DNA from: an uncultured Selenomonadaceae bacterium
Lineage (GTDB): Bacteria; Bacillota; Negativicutes; Selenomonadales; Selenomonadaceae
NCBI GenBank assembly: GCA_905236325.1
Contig: CAJOPJ010000051.1
Span: 1-10,683 of the forward strand
DNA length: 10,683 nucleotides
Direction of reading: 5' to 3'
Below are positions 6,315 to 10,683 of this stretch, in pieces. A model generated the notes under the pieces. The model saw only the letters and a list, made by a program, of their open reading frames with translations, was not told where the DNA came from and searched no databases. How positions within the stretch are numbered: the first letter of the stretch is position 1; every line of letters begins with the position of its first letter. The position numbers and the translations under genes were made by a program.

Positions 6315-7700
6315 ATGTCTGGTATTAAAATTGTAACAATCGGCGGCGGCTCAAGTTACACACCCGAACTTATGGAAGGCTTTATTAAGCGTTATCACGA
6401 ATTGCCAATCAAGGAAATTTGGCTTGTTGATATTGAGGACGGCAAAGACAAACTTGAAATTGTCGGCGAAATGGCAAAGCGCATGTGGAAGGCATCCGGT
6501 CACGATGTAAAAGTTCATTTAACTTTGAACAGGCGCGAGGCACTCAAAGACGCAGATTTTGTTACAACGCAATTTCGCGTCGGAAGACTTTATGCGCGCA
6601 TTAAAGATGAACGAATTCCACTTTCACACGGAATGATTGGTCAAGAAACCAATGGTGCCGGCGGAATATTTAAAGCCTTCAGAACAATTCCGGTTATCAA
6701 GTCGATTATCGAAGATATGCGCGAACTTTGCCCAAACGCTTGGCTGATAAATTTTACAAATCCAAGTGGTATGATTACTGAAACTGTCATTCGCCGACTT
6801 GGCTGGAAAAAATGCATTGGACTTTGCAATGTTCCTGTTATGGCTGTAAAAAAAGAACCTGCAACAATCGGCGCGGTTTCTGAAAAATTAACTTTCCAAT
6901 TTGCAGGAATAAATCACTTTCACTGGCACAAAGTTTTCAATGAACGCGGCGAAGATATTACAGCTGAAATTATTTCGCACCTGAACGACAAAGAAAATGG
7001 CACGCCGAAAAATATTTTTCAAGCAGAATTTCCACTCGACCTTTTGCAGTCAACAGGACTTTTGCCTTGCGGTTATCACAGATATTATTTCACAAAGTCA
7101 GAAATGCTTAAGCATATGCTGGAGGAATTTAATAATCACGAAACACGCGCCGAAAAAGTCAAGGCGATTGAAGATAAATTATTTGAAATGTACAAAGATC
7201 CCAACCTGTCGATAAAGCCGCCGGAACTTGAACAGCGTGGCGGAGCTTATTACAGTGACGCGGCTTGCGAATGTATAACTTCAATTTATAACAACAAGCG
7301 TCAGATGATGGTTGTCAGCACAGAAAATCGCGGCGCAATTCCATGCTTGCCGCCGGACGCAATTGTTGAAGTTTCTGCGCTGATTTCGGCAAAAGGCGCA
7401 GAACCACTTGCTTGGGGCGAAATGAAACCGCACGAACGCGGCTGGTTGCAAGTTATGAAGGCAATGGAGGAATGTGTTATTGAGGCGGCTTTAACAGGCG
7501 ACTATGGAATGGCGCGTCAGGCTTTTGATATCAATCCTTTGGTCGAAAATGGCGATGAGGCAATTCAAGTACTGCACGAACTTTTCATTGCGCACGAAAA
7601 ATTCCTGCCACAATTTGCAAAAACAATTTCCAAACTCAAGGCGCAAAATATTTATCCGCAAGATGAAGTCGTGAAAGAACTTTTGTCCGAAGGTAAATAA
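6315..7700 (+). CDS. Glycoside hydrolase family 4, probable 6-phospho-beta-glucosidase
   Basis: GH4 enzymes hydrolyse (usually 6-phosphorylated) disaccharides by an unusual NAD+- and Mn2+-dependent oxidation-elimination mechanism in the cytosol. The 461-residue protein has the Rossmann NAD-binding start IVTIGGGSSYTPEL (residues 5-18). It also has the family motifs GMIGQETNGAGG and NFTNPSGMITE. Metal-ligand candidates are Cys171 (LCNVP) and His201 (INHFHW). The substrate/base region is QRGGAYYSDAA with Tyr312-Tyr313. These features look most like the LicH/CelF branch, so a 6-phospho-beta-glucosidase is likelier than the alpha-type, though specificity is inferred. The start is well supported by GGAGG (6301-6305), nine bases before the ATG. 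No PTS transporter gene, which normally supplies the phosphorylated substrate, is next to it. Confidence 0.9.
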   Translation: MSGIKIVTIGGGSSYTPELMEGFIKRYHELPIKEIWLVDIEDGKDKLEIVGEMAKRMWKASGHDVKVHLTLNRREALKDADFVTTQFRVGRLYARIKDERIPLSHGMIGQETNGAGGIFKAFRTIPVIKSIIEDMRELCPNAWLINFTNPSGMITETVIRRLGWKKCIGLCNVPVMAVKKEPATIGAVSEKLTFQFAGINHFHWHKVFNERGEDITAEIISHLNDKENGTPKNIFQAEFPLDLLQSTGLLPCGYHRYYFTKSEMLKHMLEEFNNHETRAEKVKAIEDKLFEMYKDPNLSIKPPELEQRGGAYYSDAACECITSIYNNKRQMMVVSTENRGAIPCLPPDAIVEVSALISAKGAEPLAWGEMKPHERGWLQVMKAMEECVIEAALTGDYGMARQAFDINPLVENGDEAIQVLHELFIAHEKFLPQFAKTISKLKAQNIYPQDEVVKELLSEGK

Positions 7701-7753
7701 AAAAAACTACTGACGCTACAGAATATAGAAAATATCACTGAAAGGAAAAATTT

Positions 7754-8932
7754 ATGCCTGAAATTTTACAAACACCTTATGGCACACGCGACTTCCTTCC
7801 GAAAGAAGCCGCCGCAAAACGCGCAATAGAAAATCGACTTGCAAGACTTTTTGCAAGTTGCGGCTATGAAGAAGTCGTCACGCCAACAATGGAATATCTT
7901 GAAACGCTCACAATGTCAACAGGACGCACGCTGGAAAAAGATTTGTTCAAAATGTTCGACCTAAGCAACAGAACTTTAGCACTGCACCACGAAATGACAA
8001 CGCCGATTGCAAGATTGGCAATCAGCAGGTTAAAAAATTCACCACTGCCATTGAAACTTTCCTACAACACGGCGGTTTTCAGGTTCAGAAGAAATCAGCC
8101 CGGCAGGCAGTGTGAATTTTATCAAGCCGGAGTAGAACTGCTTGGAACTTCCAATGCCGCAGCCGATGCCGAAATTATTTCAATCGCCGCACAATGTTTG
8201 CAGCTTGCCGAACTGCGCGAATTTAAAATTTGTCTTGGACAGGTTGAATTTGCGGCAGGTTTAATGGAGGAAAATAATTTGTCAGCCGAAAGTCAGGCGC
8301 AAATTAAAACTGCACTTGAAAATCACAACATTGTCGAACTTGAAAAAATTGTTGACGCATTGAATCTGGAAAAAAATTCTGCCGACGCGCTGAAAAAAAT
8401 TCCTACATTGCAAGGCGGAGTTGAAATTTTGGATGCAGCCAAAAATATTTCCAACAACGCAAAAAGTCATAACGCGCTTAAAAATCTTGCTGAAATTTAT
8501 AAACTGCTTGAGGCTTATGGCGTTGCTAAAAAAATTTCTTTCGACTTAGGTTTGATACGCGACTTTGATTATTACACCGGAATGGTTTTTGAGGCTTACG
8601 CACCAAATGTCGGTTACAGTTTAGCCGGTGGCGGTCGCTATGATAAAATGCTTGCAGATTTTGGCGTTGATTGTCCTGCGACAGGTTTTGCTCTTGGTAT
8701 TGAGCGTATTTTGTCGGCGCGTGAATTGCAAGGCATTTCTGACGATGTCCGCGCGAAAGATATTTATATCGGCTACAGCGAAGGCAAAATTGAAACTGCA
8801 ATTAAGCAAGCGGCGCGTTTGCGTTCGGCCGGCAAAGTTGTTGAACTTAGTTTAACTGCACAAAATTATTCCGATGCCGAAAAATTACAGCTTGATAAAG
8901 GCTACAGTGAATTGCTTTACTTGAAAGGCTAA
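7754..8932 (+). CDS. hisZ: HisZ, ATP phosphoribosyltransferase regulatory subunit
   Basis: HisZ is a histidyl-tRNA synthetase paralogue that cannot charge tRNA; it binds short-form HisG and confers histidine feedback on the first step of histidine synthesis. The 392-residue length is typical. Visible motifs are TPYGTRDFLPKEA (residues 7-19), TTPIARL (82-88), the class II motif 2-like FRFRRNQPGRQCEFYQAG, the histidine-pocket segment RDFDYYTGMVFEAY, GGGRYDKML, and motif 3-like GFALGIERIL. In the usual Leu-Arg-Pro-Asp/Glu-Met-Thr segment, this protein has Leu77-His78-His79-Glu80-Met81-Thr82, so Arg and Pro are replaced. The start is supported by GAAAGGA before the ATG. It follows the GH4 gene by 53 bases with no clear promoter or terminator between them. 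No hisG or other his gene follows, and a terminator comes at once. A true HisRS is unlikely given the short length and weak motifs. Confidence 0.87.
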   Translation: MPEILQTPYGTRDFLPKEAAAKRAIENRLARLFASCGYEEVVTPTMEYLETLTMSTGRTLEKDLFKMFDLSNRTLALHHEMTTPIARLAISRLKNSPLPLKLSYNTAVFRFRRNQPGRQCEFYQAGVELLGTSNAAADAEIISIAAQCLQLAELREFKICLGQVEFAAGLMEENNLSAESQAQIKTALENHNIVELEKIVDALNLEKNSADALKKIPTLQGGVEILDAAKNISNNAKSHNALKNLAEIYKLLEAYGVAKKISFDLGLIRDFDYYTGMVFEAYAPNVGYSLAGGGRYDKMLADFGVDCPATGFALGIERILSARELQGISDDVRAKDIYIGYSEGKIETAIKQAARLRSAGKVVELSLTAQNYSDAEKLQLDKGYSELLYLKG

Positions 8933-8943
8933 AATTTATTTGC

Positions 8944-9016
8944 AAAAAAAAAAATAGCCTTCAGCTAAAAGCCAAAAGCTAATCACAAAAACCTGAAGGC
9001 TAAATAATATTTTTTT
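8944..9016. terminator. Bidirectional terminator between hisZ and glnA
   Basis: TAGCCTTCAG (8955-8964) and CTGAAGGCTA (8993-9002) form a perfect 10-bp stem around a 28-base loop. On the left is a run of 11 A (8944-8954), which is a U tract for transcripts reading leftward from glnA. On the right, after seven A/T bases, is a T7 run (9010-9016) for transcripts from hisZ. The glnA stop codon (complement of 9000-9002) lies in the right arm. The leftward terminator looks stronger because its U tract abuts the stem. Confidence 0.8.
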
Positions 9017-10682
9017 CATACGCATCATAAAGTGCGCGAAGTTCCTCAATTTTATTATAAATTTCGATTTGAAGTTTTGAAGCTTTATCAAATTTTCTTG
9101 CGTTCAAAGCGTTGGTAAGTTGCGTAAATAAAGACTTGTCGTCGATAGAATCTTTGGCAAGTTCGCGGCGCAACATAAAAATTTTATTCCAATTGTACGC
9201 GTCTTGGTCAGTGACAAAAGGCGCGTCAATTTTTTTTGACTTGCGAACAATAGCGCGAAATTCCGGCAGGATTCTTGAAATCAGTTCAGTTTTCCAACGC
9301 AATAATGCACCTTCCTTGAAGGCAGAAATAATTTTTTCAGTCAATGCGCCGCCTGTGGAAATAATTTTTACTTTGTCTTTGAATTTATCAAAAGCCTCCA
9401 TATTTTCCCAAACAGTAGCCGGCGGCTTGCCGAAAAGTTTATTGCGTTCGGCTTCAGTGTAGTCTTCAAATACATCCTCTTCGGAGCGATAGGCGCGATT
9501 TTTTTCAAGATAAAAACCTTCAACGCCTGCGTCTTTACTAATTTCAGCCAAAAGTTCCTCAGTTGTATGCGTAACAGACATCTTAACGCCGTCCAGAATT
9601 GCTGAATAACTTGCTGCCAAAACTAAGTAAATGTTGCTGTAGGGATTGCAGCCGCGAAGTTCAAAACGCGTTGCCATTGGATTTTCAAGGTCGCGAATCA
9701 AGCTGACTAAAATTGTTCTGTTGCGGCTTGGAAAATTTGGCGTGTGACCTAAACTTGTAACAATGCAAACAGGAGCCTCAAAGCCGGGTTTCAATCTGTT
9801 GAGTGAATCATTAGTCGAACTGACGAAAGGATTTATAACTTCATAATTTTTCAGTAAGCCCATGAGTGCGCCATAACCAATAGCTGACATATAGTCTTTG
9901 GTTGGATTTTGTGCGGCGAAAATATTATGCACAGTTCCTTCGGCAGTTATCGCGGCAATTCCGATGTGAGTATGTTCGCCATTACCTGCTAAGCCGGGCA
10001 TTGGTTTTGCTTTGAAGCTGACTTCAAGACCATTTGCGCGGAAAATTTCCTTAACAACAGTGCGAACAATGATTTCATTGTCAGCCGCCTGAATTGCGTT
10101 GTCAAATCGCCAATCAATTTCCAACTGTTCACAAACATGCGTTAAATGTCCTGACTCATCAATTTGCGCTTTTAAGCCGCCAACTTCTTTATGTCCCATT
10201 TCAACTTTCAAATCATATTTATCAAGTTCAATCAAAGTTTGTTCAAGCGCACATCTGACAGCGCCGTGAGTGCGTTCCCAGTACTGTTCTTGCATAACCT
10301 GCGACGCTGTCATTTCTTCGATAGCGGCTTCTTCAAGCGGAGTTTTTACCCAGAATTCAAGTTCAGTAGCCGAAGTGAAACTGATATCGACAATATCTTT
10401 GCCATTAACATTTAAGCCGCTGATTCTGGGGTGCCTGTGAAATAAATCGACAAGTTCTTTCTTGACATGAATTAAAGTATCAGCCAAAACTGCGCGACTG
10501 TCAACGCGTTTGCCTTCGTGAATCAAAAATGCAGGAATTCGCAAAGTTCCGACAGGGCGATTTGTCACATTGTCATAATGTTCAAAATTATAATCGACAA
10601 ACCAATTGACGCTGGGATCTACCGGCATATCAACTTTAGCATTATTCAGCGTCGCAATTCCAGGCAGAACAACGCTGGAGCC
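9000..10682 (-). CDS. glnA: Glutamine synthetase, clostridial-type long form (N-terminus beyond window)
   Basis: The enzyme makes glutamine from glutamate, ammonia and ATP and is central to nitrogen assimilation. About 560 residues are visible; the frame is open past the internal Met at 10628 (upstream residues GSSVVLPGIATLNNAKVD), so the gene continues off the right edge. Catalytic-domain motifs are present: SATELEFWVK (metal-binding Glu), MGHKEVGGLKAQID, KPMPGLAGNGEHTHIG (the ATP/ammonium-side Gly-His loop), RLKPGFEAPV, and RFELRGCNPYSN (substrate Arg residues). A helical C-terminal extension follows, ending EELRALYDAYEKNII. From memory, this fits the clostridial GlnA type of roughly 630 residues, not the standard 440-residue GSI, and it lacks typical GSIII signatures, so about 70 residues are missing. 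It converges with hisZ and ends in the shared terminator stem. Its promoter is outside the window. Confidence 0.92.
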   Translation of the reverse strand, partial: GSSVVLPGIATLNNAKVDMPVDPSVNWFVDYNFEHYDNVTNRPVGTLRIPAFLIHEGKRVDSRAVLADTLIHVKKELVDLFHRHPRISGLNVNGKDIVDISFTSATELEFWVKTPLEEAAIEEMTASQVMQEQYWERTHGAVRCALEQTLIELDKYDLKVEMGHKEVGGLKAQIDESGHLTHVCEQLEIDWRFDNAIQAADNEIIVRTVVKEIFRANGLEVSFKAKPMPGLAGNGEHTHIGIAAITAEGTVHNIFAAQNPTKDYMSAIGYGALMGLLKNYEVINPFVSSTNDSLNRLKPGFEAPVCIVTSLGHTPNFPSRNRTILVSLIRDLENPMATRFELRGCNPYSNIYLVLAASYSAILDGVKMSVTHTTEELLAEISKDAGVEGFYLEKNRAYRSEEDVFEDYTEAERNKLFGKPPATVWENMEAFDKFKDKVKIISTGGALTEKIISAFKEGALLRWKTELISRILPEFRAIVRKSKKIDAPFVTDQDAYNWNKIFMLRRELAKDSIDDKSLFTQLTNALNARKFDKASKLQIEIYNKIEELRALYDAYEKNII

Positions 10683-10683
10683 G

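Noticed and set aside
7701..7753. Promoter for hisZ
   Set aside because: CTGACG and TATAGA-like words occur but not at a workable spacing.

Overview
This is an A/T-rich bacterial chromosomal segment with tightly packed genes: six complete or partial genes on the + strand, plus one convergent gene entering from the right edge. The organism is most likely an anaerobic Firmicute. The glutamine synthetase resembles the long clostridial-type enzyme, the ligase is NAD-dependent, and Shine-Dalgarno sites are strong. Gene content fits a Negativicutes/Selenomonad-like bacterium, but that is inference and no marker in the window proves it. No tRNA, rRNA, insertion sequence, integrase or CRISPR array is visible, and there is no gap longer than about 100 bases.

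Left block (1-4416), probably one transcription unit. It opens inside a gene whose protein has a repetitive Gln/Asn-rich N-terminal part and a C-terminal half resembling the FliK hook-length control domain. A PduO-type cobalamin adenosyltransferase follows, then a protein made only of two receiver domains that both lack the phosphorylatable Asp. The NAD-dependent DNA ligase ligA overlaps that gene by one base (TGATG). A small intrinsic terminator closes the block.

Middle block (4431-8932). A five-helix membrane protein with an LTA-synthase/sulfatase-type catalytic domain starts only 14 bases after the ligA terminator. An extremely A/T-rich palindromic region follows and contains a consensus -10 box. 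Then come a family-4 (NAD/Mn-dependent) 6-phospho-glycosidase and HisZ, the regulatory subunit of ATP phosphoribosyltransferase. Neither has its usual partners beside it (no PTS genes, no hisG).

Right block (8944-10683). hisZ and glnA converge on a shared 10-bp-stem hairpin that probably terminates both; the glnA stop codon lies inside the stem. The glnA fragment lacks its N-terminal end, which is beyond the window.

Most genes are housekeeping or metabolic. The strongest candidates for something unusual are the tandem pseudo-receiver coupled to ligA, and the variable-looking 24-bp repeat array in the putative ruler region of the FliK-like protein. I did not find a convincing new defence or mobile system.
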